64,000 bases of DNA from Haloplanus vescus. GTDB lineage: Archaea > Halobacteriota > Halobacteria > Halobacteriales > Haloferacaceae. The notes under the pieces are model-generated. The model was not told the DNA's origin, did not search any database, and saw only the letters and a list, made by a program, of their open reading frames with translations. The DNA lies in contig NZ_FNQT01000001.1 in assembly GCF_900107665.1 (NCBI RefSeq), forward strand, positions 231,742 to 295,741, written 5' to 3'. Each line of letters starts with the position of its first letter. Position 1 is the stretch's first letter. A program made the translations under genes and the position numbers. This document shows, one piece after another, positions 1-8,302 of the stretch.

Positions 1-1268
1 CCGAGGGGGACGATAGTCCGGACGAACCAGAGCCACGCGAGGGCGCTGGACTCGCTCAACCCCGTCCCGCGGCGGAGTTCGGTGACCGCATCGCCGGCGT
101 CGACCCACCCCACGAACAGGAGCAGGCAGAGCACCGACAGAGGGAGCAGGAGGTTGTACGCGATGGCGTTGTACCAGCCGAGAATCGACAGTCCGAACGC
201 GCTCGGAATTCCGAGGGCGAAGATGGCCGCCCCGAGACCGACGGCGATGCGCGGGCGCGAGACATCGGTGTTGTCGGCGAGATACGACGTGACGACTTCC
301 AGCAGGCTGATTGCCGAGGACAGCGCCGCGAGCAAGAGCACGACGAAGAAGGCGACGCCGAGGATTCGCCCGCCGGGCAGCTGTGCGAACGCACCGGCGA
401 GCGTGATGAACGCCGCACCCAGTCCGCCGCTGCCCGGTTCGACGCCCAGCGAGAAGAGGATGGGGAAGACCACCAGTCCTGCGAGCAGGCCGACCAGCGT
501 GTTGAGGACGACGATGGTCGCGCCGTCCGCCGGCAGCGAGTCGTCACGGCCGAGATAGGACGCGTAGGTAATCATCGCGCCCATCCCGAGCGAGAGGGTG
601 AAGAAGGCCTGGCCCACCGCCGCCGGGAGGATGGTCCAGATGTTGGCCCGGAGCGCACTCACGTCGGGCGAGAGGTAGTAGACGTATCCCGCGGCGCCGC
701 CGTCGAGCGTGCTCGCCCAGACGGCCAGCCCGCCGAGGAGGAGGACGATGCTCGGCACCATGAGCTTCGTCGAGCGCTCGATACCGCCGCTGATGCCGAA
801 GGCGACGACGCCGATGACCAGCGCCATGAAGACGGCGTGGAAGAAGATAGCCTCCGGGCCGGCCGAGATGGACCCGAAGTACGCTTCAGAGCCGCTGAAA
901 TACGAGCCACGGGCGCTGCCGAGGATGTAGCGAATCACCCAGCCGCCGACGACGCTGTAAAAGGAGAGAATCCAGAACGCGGATATCGTCCCGAGCACGC
1001 CGACGATTCGCCAGTTGCGATGCCCGAGTCTGACGAAGGCGTCGATTGGGTTGCGTTCGGCCCGTCGCCCGACGACGAACTCCGCGAGCATCGCGGGGAA
1101 GCCGATGAGGAAGACGGCGACCAGGTAGACGACGATGAACGCGGCGCCACCGTTCGCCCCCGTCTGGAACGGGAACTGCCAGACGTTACCGAGGCCGACC
1201 GCACTCCCCACGGCCGCGAGGATGAACCCCACGCGAGTCGTCCAGGTGTCTCGTTGCGTTTGTGACAT
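1..1268 (-). CDS. Sodium-dependent transporter, SNF/NSS family (C-terminus beyond window)
   Basis: This is a membrane symporter of the neurotransmitter:sodium symporter family, which takes up amino-acid-like or other small solutes with Na+. The N-terminus reads MSQTQRDTWTTRVGFILAAV followed by GSAVGLGNVWQFPF, the family's TM1 Na+/substrate-binding signature. About ten further hydrophobic segments follow before the window edge, so the C-terminus is missing. The start is the ATG at 1266-1268. An oligo-T TATA-like box on the minus strand (about 1292-1299) lies about 27 nt upstream, which fits a leaderless transcript. A 14-bp palindrome (ATGGCTTAAGCCAT, 1267-1280) overlaps the start codon. The substrate cannot be read from the sequence. 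Confidence 0.9.
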   Translation of the reverse strand, partial: MSQTQRDTWTTRVGFILAAVGSAVGLGNVWQFPFQTGANGGAAFIVVYLVAVFLIGFPAMLAEFVVGRRAERNPIDAFVRLGHRNWRIVGVLGTISAFWILSFYSVVGGWVIRYILGSARGSYFSGSEAYFGSISAGPEAIFFHAVFMALVIGVVAFGISGGIERSTKLMVPSIVLLLGGLAVWASTLDGGAAGYVYYLSPDVSALRANIWTILPAAVGQAFFTLSLGMGAMITYASYLGRDDSLPADGATIVVLNTLVGLLAGLVVFPILFSLGVEPGSGGLGAAFITLAGAFAQLPGGRILGVAFFVVLLLAALSSAISLLEVVTSYLADNTDVSRPRIAVGLGAAIFALGIPSAFGLSILGWYNAIAYNLLLPLSVLCLLLFVGWVDAGDAVTELRRGTGLSESSALAWLWFVRTIVPL

Positions 1269-1338
1269 GGCTTAAGCCATCATCCGTATACGAAAAAAGG
1301 CTCACGGTCCGATTTAGGAGAAGCGACCCCTGCCAGCG

Positions 1339-2715
1339 TCAGTCGAACCGCCGATAGAGTTCGATGCGAATCTGTGGGTCCCCCGACTCCGGGAACTCGA
1401 GGCGACCGTGTCCGTTCTCGACGATCCATTTTGCCAGCCACAGCCCCAACCCGCGGCAGTGTTGGAGCTGCGTCTCGGAACCGCTCGTGAGCACGTCGCG
1501 GTCGTTCTTGGGAACCGGCGGTCCCGGGTAGCTGATGTCGATTCGGACCCGCTCCGGCGGGTGGTCGGACACGTCGAGCGTGAGACTCGGCGTGTCTGCT
1601 TCCTGTCGCTCCAGCGCGTATTCGAGCAGTTCGCCGAGCGCGGTGTCGAAGTTCGTGTCCGTCACCACCGACACGTCGTCGTCGCCCCTGACCGTCAGCG
1701 TCGCGTCCGGGCGCGTCTCCTCGGCGCGTTCGATGGCGTCCGCGACGAACGGTGCGAGCGTCGTCCGCTCCATCTGTGACGTGCTTATCGTCCGCTCGAC
1801 GTACCGGGCCTTGTCGGCTATCTCCACGATGTCTTCGATGTGGTCTATCGCTGTGTCGAGCCATCGGGCCGCCCCCGGCGACTCGCTACTGTCCAGCGAG
1901 GACAGAATCCCGCTGACGACGTTCAGATCGTTGCGGATGTTGTGCCGGAGGATGCGGTTGACGACCGACAGGCGCTGTTCGTGGCGCTCGATTTGATTTC
2001 GCGCGTGAGTCAGACTGTGCATCTGTTCCAGCATGAGGCGTGCGTTCAGCGGCCGCGTCTGCTGGGACCGGAACTGCTCCGGCGTGACGTAGTACGGGTT
2101 CTCACAGAGCGTGTAGCGGTAGATGATTCGCTCGTGGGTCCACAGGGCCTTGGCGACGGATTCGTCGTTGAACTGCGTCAGGTCGTACTGGCACAGCGCC
2201 GTAATCGGCAGGTCGGGGCACGTAGCGTCGAAGTCCGCCTCGAAGTCCACGATGTGGTCGTACGAGAGGTCGGTGTGGAAACACCACGTGAGTTCGCCCG
2301 CCACCCAGACCCCGTCGTAGCCCTCGTCGACGCTCACCTCGCACGCGCTCTCGAGCAACTCGATTAGCCTGTCGGGGTCGAAGTCGGCCTCTTGGTAGGC
2401 GTCGCTCGCACTTCGGACGACGAGGTCACCGGCGTCGAGTCGACGGTCGACGTCTACGTCCATCGTTCGCAGGACCCGCCGGACCGTCGAGCGGTCGTTG
2501 GCGTCGGCGAAGTAGAGACATCGGTTGCCGGTTTCCAGCGCGTGTTTGACGAACGCTCCCGCGACCTTCTGCTGGGTCTGTGGCGCGCGATAGAAACACG
2601 CGAGGTGTCTGGGAAGGTCCGCCCGGTCGAGCTCCCCCCGGAGGGCGTCGACTGTCCCCACCACCGGACTCTCACGGTCCACCCGGGTGCGGTCGGCGTA
2701 GCGTTGGCTCACCAC
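1339..2715 (-). CDS. MEDS-domain sensor histidine kinase with degenerate ATP-binding motifs
   Basis: This is a soluble sensor kinase-like protein. The N-terminal about 190 residues match the MEDS/DcmR sensory type (HLACFYRAPQTQQKVAGAF, CLYFADAN). The H-box NRILRHNIRNDL follows near residue 255, then an HATPase domain. The HATPase looks impaired: the N-box reads ELLEYALE where kinases have ELxENA, so Tyr replaces the Mg-binding Asn. The G1 box reads ISYPGPPVP instead of VADxGPGIP. The G2 region (RGLGLWLAKWIV) is intact. There is no transmembrane segment. I chose the GTG at 2715 because a TATA-like TGTTTTAC lies about 27 nt upstream; a TTG at 2745 is possible. It may sense or bind without phosphorylating. 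Confidence 0.85.
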   Translation of the reverse strand: MVSQRYADRTRVDRESPVVGTVDALRGELDRADLPRHLACFYRAPQTQQKVAGAFVKHALETGNRCLYFADANDRSTVRRVLRTMDVDVDRRLDAGDLVVRSASDAYQEADFDPDRLIELLESACEVSVDEGYDGVWVAGELTWCFHTDLSYDHIVDFEADFDATCPDLPITALCQYDLTQFNDESVAKALWTHERIIYRYTLCENPYYVTPEQFRSQQTRPLNARLMLEQMHSLTHARNQIERHEQRLSVVNRILRHNIRNDLNVVSGILSSLDSSESPGAARWLDTAIDHIEDIVEIADKARYVERTISTSQMERTTLAPFVADAIERAEETRPDATLTVRGDDDVSVVTDTNFDTALGELLEYALERQEADTPSLTLDVSDHPPERVRIDISYPGPPVPKNDRDVLTSGSETQLQHCRGLGLWLAKWIVENGHGRLEFPESGDPQIRIELYRRFD

Positions 2716-2752
2716 AGAACAGGTTAGGCATCCAACGTAAAACAAGTGATGC

Positions 2753-3715
2753 CTACGGCGTCACGACGAGTTTGCCGAGGAAGCTGTCGGCCAACACGTC
2801 CTCGTGGGCGTCGGCCACCTCGTCGAGGTCGTACGTGCGCGCGACGCTGATGTCGATGTCGCCCTCGCCGAGGAGGTGCGCGACGCGGCCGAGGGGGTCG
2901 CTCAGGTCCGGCGTGTTGAACATGCTCATGAACTGGAACGTGAGGTCCTTGCTCCGAGCGACACCGTCGTTCGTGAACCCGATTTCGGGGTGGTTCTCGC
3001 CGATGCCGACGACCCGGCCGTCGTGGGCGGCCACGTCGGCGTCGAACTGTAGGTAGTCGTCGAGTCGGTGGTCGAGAATCACGTCCGGCCCACCCGCACT
3101 CGCGTCGACGACGGCGTCACGCAGGTCGTCGCGCCCGTAATCGAGGACGGTGTCGGCGCCGAGGGCTTCGAGGCGGTCGTGATACTCCGGCGCCGCCGTG
3201 GTGACGACGCGCGCCCCCGCCGCGTCGGCGAGTTGGACGGCCGCGTGCCCGACGCCGCCGCTCCCGCCGTGAATCAGCGCCGTCTCGGCCGGTTCGAGGC
3301 CGGCGTGGTCGACGAGCGCTCGCCACGCCGTTACCGCCGCGACGCCCGCACCGCCGGCGGCGACGGGGTCGGCACTCTCGGGGAGGCGCGCGACGCGGTC
3401 CGTCGGGACGGCGACGTACTCGGCGCAGGCGCCGTAGTGGTCCTTGCTCAGTCCGGTGGCGACGACGGCGTCGCCCTCGGAGATTCCGTCGACAGCGGAG
3501 CCGACGGCGACGGCGTCGCCCGCCGCGTCGACGCCCGGAATCATCGGGAGGGTGAAGGGCTGGTACGACCCCTCGCGGAAGTAGGTATCGACGGGGTTGA
3601 TGCCCGCCGCCGCCACCTCAACGAGCACTTCGTCGGCCGCCGGGTCGGGGCGGTCGATATCGTCGACTTGCAGTACCTCGGGACCACCGTGTTCGTGATA
3701 GCGGACTGCGCGCAT
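2753..3715 (-). CDS. NADPH:quinone reductase-like MDR (zinc-independent alcohol dehydrogenase family)
   Basis: This 320-residue medium-chain dehydrogenase/reductase is of the quinone oxidoreductase type. It has an N-terminal GroES-like domain (AAGINPVDTYFREG) and a Rossmann domain with the nucleotide motif IHGGSGGVGHAAVQLA near residue 150. The cysteine and histidine ligands of the structural zinc of true alcohol dehydrogenases are absent, which fits an NADPH-dependent quinone/enone reductase. The start ATG at 3713-3715 has a TATA-like CTTTATT about 27 nt upstream, so the mRNA is probably leaderless. It is separate from the nar operon downstream. Confidence 0.88.
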   Translation of the reverse strand: MRAVRYHEHGGPEVLQVDDIDRPDPAADEVLVEVAAAGINPVDTYFREGSYQPFTLPMIPGVDAAGDAVAVGSAVDGISEGDAVVATGLSKDHYGACAEYVAVPTDRVARLPESADPVAAGGAGVAAVTAWRALVDHAGLEPAETALIHGGSGGVGHAAVQLADAAGARVVTTAAPEYHDRLEALGADTVLDYGRDDLRDAVVDASAGGPDVILDHRLDDYLQFDADVAAHDGRVVGIGENHPEIGFTNDGVARSKDLTFQFMSMFNTPDLSDPLGRVAHLLGEGDIDISVARTYDLDEVADAHEDVLADSFLGKLVVTP

Positions 3716-3818
3716 GGGAAGACGTATGGCCGGGGTGCGAATAAAGTTGCTCGAACGGTCGCGGGTCGTCGCACGTCAACATCCACCTGTTACCACGAGT
3801 GGGCGCGCCCGTCGTGAC

Positions 3819-5081
3819 TCAGGGCTTCGTCGTCTCCAGCACCCAGTCATCGGGCGTCGCGCGCCGCACTTCGATGTCGAACGCCGCCCGCGGCGTCTCG
3901 GCGAGTCGACTCAGGAAGTCGCCGACCGGCGTCGGGTCGCGGTCGCTGACGAGGGTGAACGCACCGCCCCCGTCGAGCGACTCGAACCGCTCCCGGACGC
4001 GTTGCTTGCGTTCCTCTGGCGGGCAGTCGCGGATGTCGACGGCGTCGTCGGGGGCGCCGACCGTCCACGCCTCGTCGAGCGCCGTGCGGACCCGGTCGCC
4101 CAGCGTCGCCACCGATTCGGGCACGTCGCCGGGTTCGGGCGTCCCCTGCAACTCCTTGGTGAACGGGAGTTCCGCGAGCACCGGCGCGTCCAGTGCGTCC
4201 GTCGACGCCTCGAACAGGTCGTTCGGTTCGCCACAGCAGTCACAGACGTACTCCGCCATGTTGACGACGGCACCGAGGACGGGCACGTCGTTGTCGCGGA
4301 ACAGCTCGACGGTACGCCCGGTGTCGCTGATGGCAGAGTGGAAGGGCGTCGTGACGACGACGACGCCGTCCACCGGCACGTCTTGAAGCGTGGTGAGCAC
4401 CACGTCGCCCGTCCCCGGCGGCAGGTCGACGACCAGTACGTCGTCGTTCTCCCACGCCGTGTTCTCGAAGAGGTCCGAGAGCGCGTCGTGGGCCATCGCC
4501 CCCCGCCACGCCAGTGGCGCGCCGTCCTCCATCAGGCCGACGCTCATCACGTCCATGCCGCGCCGGCGGACAGGCATCGGGTCGCCGTCGTCGGTGGCAT
4601 GGATGGGACCGCTCGCCTCGACCAGCGACGGCACGTTGGGGCCGTGGATGTCCGCGTCGAACAGGGCAACGTCGTTGTCGGCGGCGAGCGCACAGGCGAG
4701 GTGGGTCGCCACGGTGGACTTGCCGACACCACCTTTCGCGCTCGCGACGGCGACGACGTGGTCGAAGGCGCCGACGCTCGCTCGCCCCTCGGCCGACGGC
4801 GACGCGCGTTCGACGTGGACGCCCTCGACACCGTCCACGTCGTCGACGGCGCGCAACATGGCATCCACGACGCCCTGTCCCGTGTCGGCGTCGAGCGCGT
4901 GGAGGTCGGCCTCGATTCGCACCTCGCCCTCGGTCACGGTCACGTCCTCGACGAACCCCGCCTCGAAGACCGAGAGGCCGGCCGCCGGGTCGCGGACGGC
5001 GCGGAGTGCCGCCTCCACGCGGTCCGAGAGCGTCGCGTCGTCTGGCTGTGCTACCGTTGTCGTGTCGTTGGTGTCCGTCAT
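3819..5081 (-). CDS. Mrp/ApbC-type P-loop ATPase fused to a C-terminal DUF2249 domain
   Basis: This is a 420-residue Fe-S cluster carrier/scaffold ATPase of the Mrp/NBP35 family with extra domains at both ends. Residues 15-90 form a DUF59/MIP18-type domain. The deviant Walker A (SAKGGVGKSTVATHLA) is near residue 107, with DADIHGPNVP and DLPPGTGDVVLT following. CDCC near residue 265 is a candidate Fe-S ligand cluster. The last about 85 residues (PPEERKQRVRERFESLDGG onward) look like DUF2249. The start ATG overlaps the stop of the HEAT-repeat gene as ATGA, which rejects the longer upstream reading frame. It is the last cistron of the nar operon, so a role in loading Fe-S or Mo cofactors into NarGH is inferred. 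Confidence 0.85.
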   Translation of the reverse strand: MTDTNDTTTVAQPDDATLSDRVEAALRAVRDPAAGLSVFEAGFVEDVTVTEGEVRIEADLHALDADTGQGVVDAMLRAVDDVDGVEGVHVERASPSAEGRASVGAFDHVVAVASAKGGVGKSTVATHLACALAADNDVALFDADIHGPNVPSLVEASGPIHATDDGDPMPVRRRGMDVMSVGLMEDGAPLAWRGAMAHDALSDLFENTAWENDDVLVVDLPPGTGDVVLTTLQDVPVDGVVVVTTPFHSAISDTGRTVELFRDNDVPVLGAVVNMAEYVCDCCGEPNDLFEASTDALDAPVLAELPFTKELQGTPEPGDVPESVATLGDRVRTALDEAWTVGAPDDAVDIRDCPPEERKQRVRERFESLDGGGAFTLVSDRDPTPVGDFLSRLAETPRAAFDIEVRRATPDDWVLETTKP

Positions 5082-5965
5082 AGGTCGGGCATCCGGTTGA
5101 GTCGGTCCTCGCCGGGAAGCAGGCGAGCGTCGTTCTCCAGCGCCCCGAACTGGCGGCGGAACCGCGACGGCTCCGCCTCCAGGGCGCGCTCGGCGGTCTG
5201 TCGCACGACAGTCGCGGGGTCGTCGGTCAGGTCGGCGAGGCGGGCGCGGGCCGCGTCCGAGTCGACGCCGCCCAGCATGTGGGCCGCCCACTCCCGGACC
5301 CGTTCGCTGTCGTCGTGCGAGAGGTCGAGCAGTCGGTCCGCCATCGCCTCGCCCCGGAGCTTGAACAGGGAGATGGCGGCGTTCCGGCGCACGGCGTGGT
5401 GGTCGTCGTCCACCGCCGCCTCGATGTCCGCCTCGTGGGACTCGCGGTCGATGTTGTCGAGGGCGACGACGGCCTCCGCCCGCACCCACGGGTCCGGGTC
5501 GTCGAGACAGGAGACGGCGGCGGCCGCGGCGCGTTCGTCGGCGGCCGTCCCGTCATCGCTCGCCGCGGCTCCGTCGGCCGTCCCGTGTGCCGTCAGCGCC
5601 TCCACCGCGAACTGGCGCACGTCGGCGTCGTCGCCCCGTGTCGCCGCCTTCGCGAGGCCCGCCACGACAGCGTCCGTCGTCGCCTCGTCTTTCAGCGCGA
5701 GGGCGGCGCGACGCCGGTCGACTGGGTCGGCAGCGTCGAGGTCCGCGAGCAACGCCGCCGTCTCCTCGTCGTCGACGGGGTCGGTGTCGGCCGCGGCCAG
5801 CTCCGCGGGGTCGGCGTTGCCGATAGTCACGTCCTCGCGGCTCACCTCGATGTCTTCGAGCGCCTCGATGTCGCTCCGGAACCCCGGGCTCTTCGCCGGG
5901 TCGAGTTGCGGGTCTGGCTCCTCCTCCAGGTGTTTCTGGAACTCCTCGTCGTCGTGGTCGGTCAT
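5078..5965 (-). CDS. HEAT-repeat protein of the nar operon
   Basis: This is a 295-residue soluble, very acidic protein. After an acidic N-terminal tail (MTDHDDEEFQKHLEEE) it holds repeated about 30-residue helical pairs of HEAT/PBS-lyase type, such as DPVDRRRAALALKDE, DPWVRAEAVVALDNI, DDHHAVRRNAAISLFKL and DDSERVREWAAHMLGG. Such repeats make a protein-binding solenoid and carry no catalytic residues. Its start overlaps the upstream membrane gene as ATGA and its stop overlaps the Mrp start as ATGA, so translation is coupled. A scaffold or adaptor role in nitrate reductase assembly is inferred from position only. Confidence 0.82.
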   Translation of the reverse strand: MTDHDDEEFQKHLEEEPDPQLDPAKSPGFRSDIEALEDIEVSREDVTIGNADPAELAAADTDPVDDEETAALLADLDAADPVDRRRAALALKDEATTDAVVAGLAKAATRGDDADVRQFAVEALTAHGTADGAAASDDGTAADERAAAAAVSCLDDPDPWVRAEAVVALDNIDRESHEADIEAAVDDDHHAVRRNAAISLFKLRGEAMADRLLDLSHDDSERVREWAAHMLGGVDSDAARARLADLTDDPATVVRQTAERALEAEPSRFRRQFGALENDARLLPGEDRLNRMPDL

Positions 5966-6780
5966 CGGTCCACCTCCCGGAGCGTCAGCGCCGCGATGCC
6001 GAGTGCGAAGGGGACGGCCCGGTCGAGCGTGGCGGGGGCCCCGGCGAACGCGAGGAGCGCGACGCCAGCGAGGAGGAGCCACTCGCTGCGCCGGACGGCC
6101 GCACTCGCCGTCGTCACCGCGCCCGCCACCGCGAACGCGACGACGGGGAGCGACGTGCCGATGACGCCGCCGGCCACGAGCGTCACCGCGCCGGTGATGA
6201 AGGGGGTCGCGAGGCCGACGGCGACGACGGCGCCGAACGCGAGGCCGCCCGCGATGGCGCCCCGCCCCGTCGTCGCGGCGAAGACTGGCGTCGTCCCGAC
6301 GCCGAGAAGCGCCAGCGTCGACGCCGCCGGACGGAGCGCCGCCACCCCGCCGACACCGCTTCCGAGGCCCACCGCCAGCGCGATGACGAGGCCCCCGACG
6401 GCGACTGCCGAGACGGTCGGCAGCGACTCCCGACGCGCGACGGCGACGGCGGCCACGCCGCCACCGACCGCGAGGGCGGCGGGCAGGGCGACGGCACCCG
6501 AGAGCGTGGAGAGCGCGCCGAACACGCCGACGAAGAGGAGGCCGACGCCGGCGACGGGGTCGGAGGTCGTGAGCGCCAGACCGACCGCCGCGAGTGCGAC
6601 GACGGCCGTCGCAAGACCCACCAGTGACTCGCCGACGCCCGACGGGCCGACCGGCGCGTTCGCGACAGTCGTCGTCAGCGCCCGGGTGACGACGGCCGCC
6701 GCCGCGACGCCCACGACGGCCTCTCGTCGACCTTCGAGGAGCGGCGCCGCACGGCGCCACCCGGTGTGTGTGGCCGTCAT
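5962..6780 (-). CDS. Polytopic membrane protein of the nar operon, unknown function
   Basis: This 272-residue protein is almost entirely hydrophobic, with roughly nine Ala/Val/Gly-rich membrane segments and short loops. The N-terminus is MTATHTGWRRAAPLLEGRRE and the C-terminus ends TLREVDR. I do not recognise the family and see no haem-ligand His pairs, so it is unlikely to be the cytochrome b subunit. The start ATG at 6778-6780 overlaps the narJ stop as ATGA, and its own stop overlaps the HEAT gene. A role in membrane docking of the reductase or in nitrate/nitrite movement is possible but unsupported by motif. Confidence 0.75.
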   Translation of the reverse strand: MTATHTGWRRAAPLLEGRREAVVGVAAAAVVTRALTTTVANAPVGPSGVGESLVGLATAVVALAAVGLALTTSDPVAGVGLLFVGVFGALSTLSGAVALPAALAVGGGVAAVAVARRESLPTVSAVAVGGLVIALAVGLGSGVGGVAALRPAASTLALLGVGTTPVFAATTGRGAIAGGLAFGAVVAVGLATPFITGAVTLVAGGVIGTSLPVVAFAVAGAVTTASAAVRRSEWLLLAGVALLAFAGAPATLDRAVPFALGIAALTLREVDR

Positions 6781-7457
6781 CAGTCTCCCTCCAGTCGTAC
6801 CGCGAGGTCGTTTCGGTCCGCGCGAACGAACGACTCGAGCAGGCGCGCGAGGCCGTCGTACACGTCGGTTCCGGGCTCGTCGTCGATGCGCTCTGCGATG
6901 CCCGCGGCCGCGTGACCGAGGTGGCGGTCGTGGAAGTCGAGGCGCGCGGTGGCGGCCGCGTCGTCGACGGCAGCCTCCCGGCGCGCCAGATAGCCCGCGA
7001 ACTCGAGTTCGTACCGGAGCGCGTCGTGGTTGTCGCGCTGGTCGTCGTCGATTTCGATGCCGTAGTGGTCGTACGCCCGCGCCAGGTCGAGGTTCACGTC
7101 GTTCCACGACTGGTCCGGTCGGTACTTCGACTCGTACAGCGGGACGGGCGGTCCCGACGCCTCCAGCGACCCGTCGGTCCGGTCGGTGTACTCGCTGTAT
7201 CCGAGCTCGAACAGGTCGTTGTACCGGGCCGCCAGCGTCTGGTAGTCGTCGTCGGTCCGCAGGTCTGGGACCGACACGTCGAGAGGCGTCCGGTCGAGAC
7301 ACTGCTGGAGAGACGATTCCAGCGCCCCAGTCACTGCCGCGTCGTGGAACTCGTCGGTGGGGTACTGGAACGCTCGAGCGAGCGTCGCGAACACGGCGCC
7401 CCGCGCGGCGGCGTCGGGGTCCACGCCGTCGCCGAGGGCGTCGTTGACCGTCGCCAT
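6780..7457 (-). CDS. narJ: NarJ/TorD-family molybdoenzyme chaperone
   Basis: This 225-residue all-alpha cytoplasmic protein is of the NarJ/DmsD/TorD type. These proteins bind the apo catalytic subunit and hold it until the Mo cofactor is inserted. The sequence has the family pattern of an N-terminal ARGAVFATLARAFQYPTDEF, a middle YNDLFELGYSE and a later PPVPLYESKYR. It lies five reading frames after narG in the same operon. Its ATG overlaps the preceding haem-protein stop by one base and its stop overlaps the next start. The assignment relies on these motifs plus operon position. Confidence 0.83.
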   Translation of the reverse strand: MATVNDALGDGVDPDAAARGAVFATLARAFQYPTDEFHDAAVTGALESSLQQCLDRTPLDVSVPDLRTDDDYQTLAARYNDLFELGYSEYTDRTDGSLEASGPPVPLYESKYRPDQSWNDVNLDLARAYDHYGIEIDDDQRDNHDALRYELEFAGYLARREAAVDDAAATARLDFHDRHLGHAAAGIAERIDDEPGTDVYDGLARLLESFVRADRNDLAVRLEGD

Positions 7458-8302
7458 CAGGACCCACCTCCGTCGTTACCGCCGCGCGCACGGCGGACGC
7501 CGAACGTCGTCACGCCGACGACGGCGACGATGGCGATTCCCGCGACGGTCCACAGGAGCGTCTGATACGGCGGTCCCTGCGGGCCGGTGCCCGCGAGGAA
7601 GTAGTGCCACTCGCTGACGCTCTTCCGGCCCGCGCGCTCCCCGTTGCCGCCGTTCCACACCGCGAACGCGACGTCAAGCGTGTCGGTCGAGTCGAGGTCG
7701 GTGCGATTGGCGCTCTCGCTCGCCACGCTGCGGGTGTAGACCACCGTCCACGTGCCGTCCTCGTAGGCCGCGTTCGCGTCGACGGCGGGGGAGGGGAACG
7801 GCGTCGTCGACCCCGCGCCGCCGGCGAGAATCTCTTGCGTGGTGCCGTCGCCGCCCCAGTACCAGACGTTCACCCGGTTGTCTTGGCCGCCCATGGCGAT
7901 TGGGGGCCGCGAACTCGTGTCCGCCGGGAACTGGACGGCCGCGGCGTCGACGAACTGTTCCGGCCCCTCCGAACTCGTGTTGCGCGTCGGGTCCTCCCAC
8001 TGCAGGCGGACGTAGAACTGTCCGTCGCTCCGGACCGCCTGCACGTGGACTCGCTCGACCGACGTATCCGCGGCGTTGGGCACGCTACTCGGCGCGCTCG
8101 ACAGCGCCACGTCCGACGCAGGCACCGACGACCACCCCTTTGCGGTCGGGGACGCGAGGTCCGCGTCCGACCGCTCGGTCACCGGAATCTCGTGGGCCGG
8201 GCGGGCGTCGACCACCGGCGAGGCGAGCGCTATCGTCGACCCGAGCACCAGTGCGCCGACGACGAGCGCCGTCGCCAGCGCGCGCGTTCGTTCGTCAGTC
8301 AT
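7457..8302 (-). CDS. DMSO-reductase/ethylbenzene dehydrogenase-type haem b protein (gamma-like subunit)
   Basis: This exported electron-transfer subunit resembles the haem b gamma subunit of ethylbenzene dehydrogenase and related DMSO-reductase-family enzymes. An N-terminal signal/anchor (ALATALVVGALVLGSTIALA) is followed by a beta-rich domain containing VQAVRSDGQFYVRLQWEDPT and RVNVWYWGG. The C-terminus has a membrane anchor (TLLWTVAGIAIVAVVGVTTF) and a short Arg/Gly tail. This would place the haem domain outside the membrane beside a TAT-exported NarGH. I chose the ATG at 8302 because it overlaps narH as ATGACTGA, the same junction seen between the cytochrome b and the small membrane gene. 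A GTG at 8311 is an alternative. Confidence 0.83.
   Translation of the reverse strand: MTDERTRALATALVVGALVLGSTIALASPVVDARPAHEIPVTERSDADLASPTAKGWSSVPASDVALSSAPSSVPNAADTSVERVHVQAVRSDGQFYVRLQWEDPTRNTSSEGPEQFVDAAAVQFPADTSSRPPIAMGGQDNRVNVWYWGGDGTTQEILAGGAGSTTPFPSPAVDANAAYEDGTWTVVYTRSVASESANRTDLDSTDTLDVAFAVWNGGNGERAGRKSVSEWHYFLAGTGPQGPPYQTLLWTVAGIAIVAVVGVTTFGVRRARGGNDGGGS

Noticed and set aside
3714-6164. Long open frame on the plus strand opposite the Mrp and HEAT genes (816 codons)
   Set aside because: It is a shadow of GC-rich coding sequence on the other strand. Its product is Arg/Ser/Val-rich with no haloarchaeal acidity and no known motif.
5279-7447. Open frame of over 700 codons on the plus strand opposite the nar accessory genes
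   Set aside because: Same shadow effect. The opposite strand has overlapping, motif-bearing genes with coupled starts.
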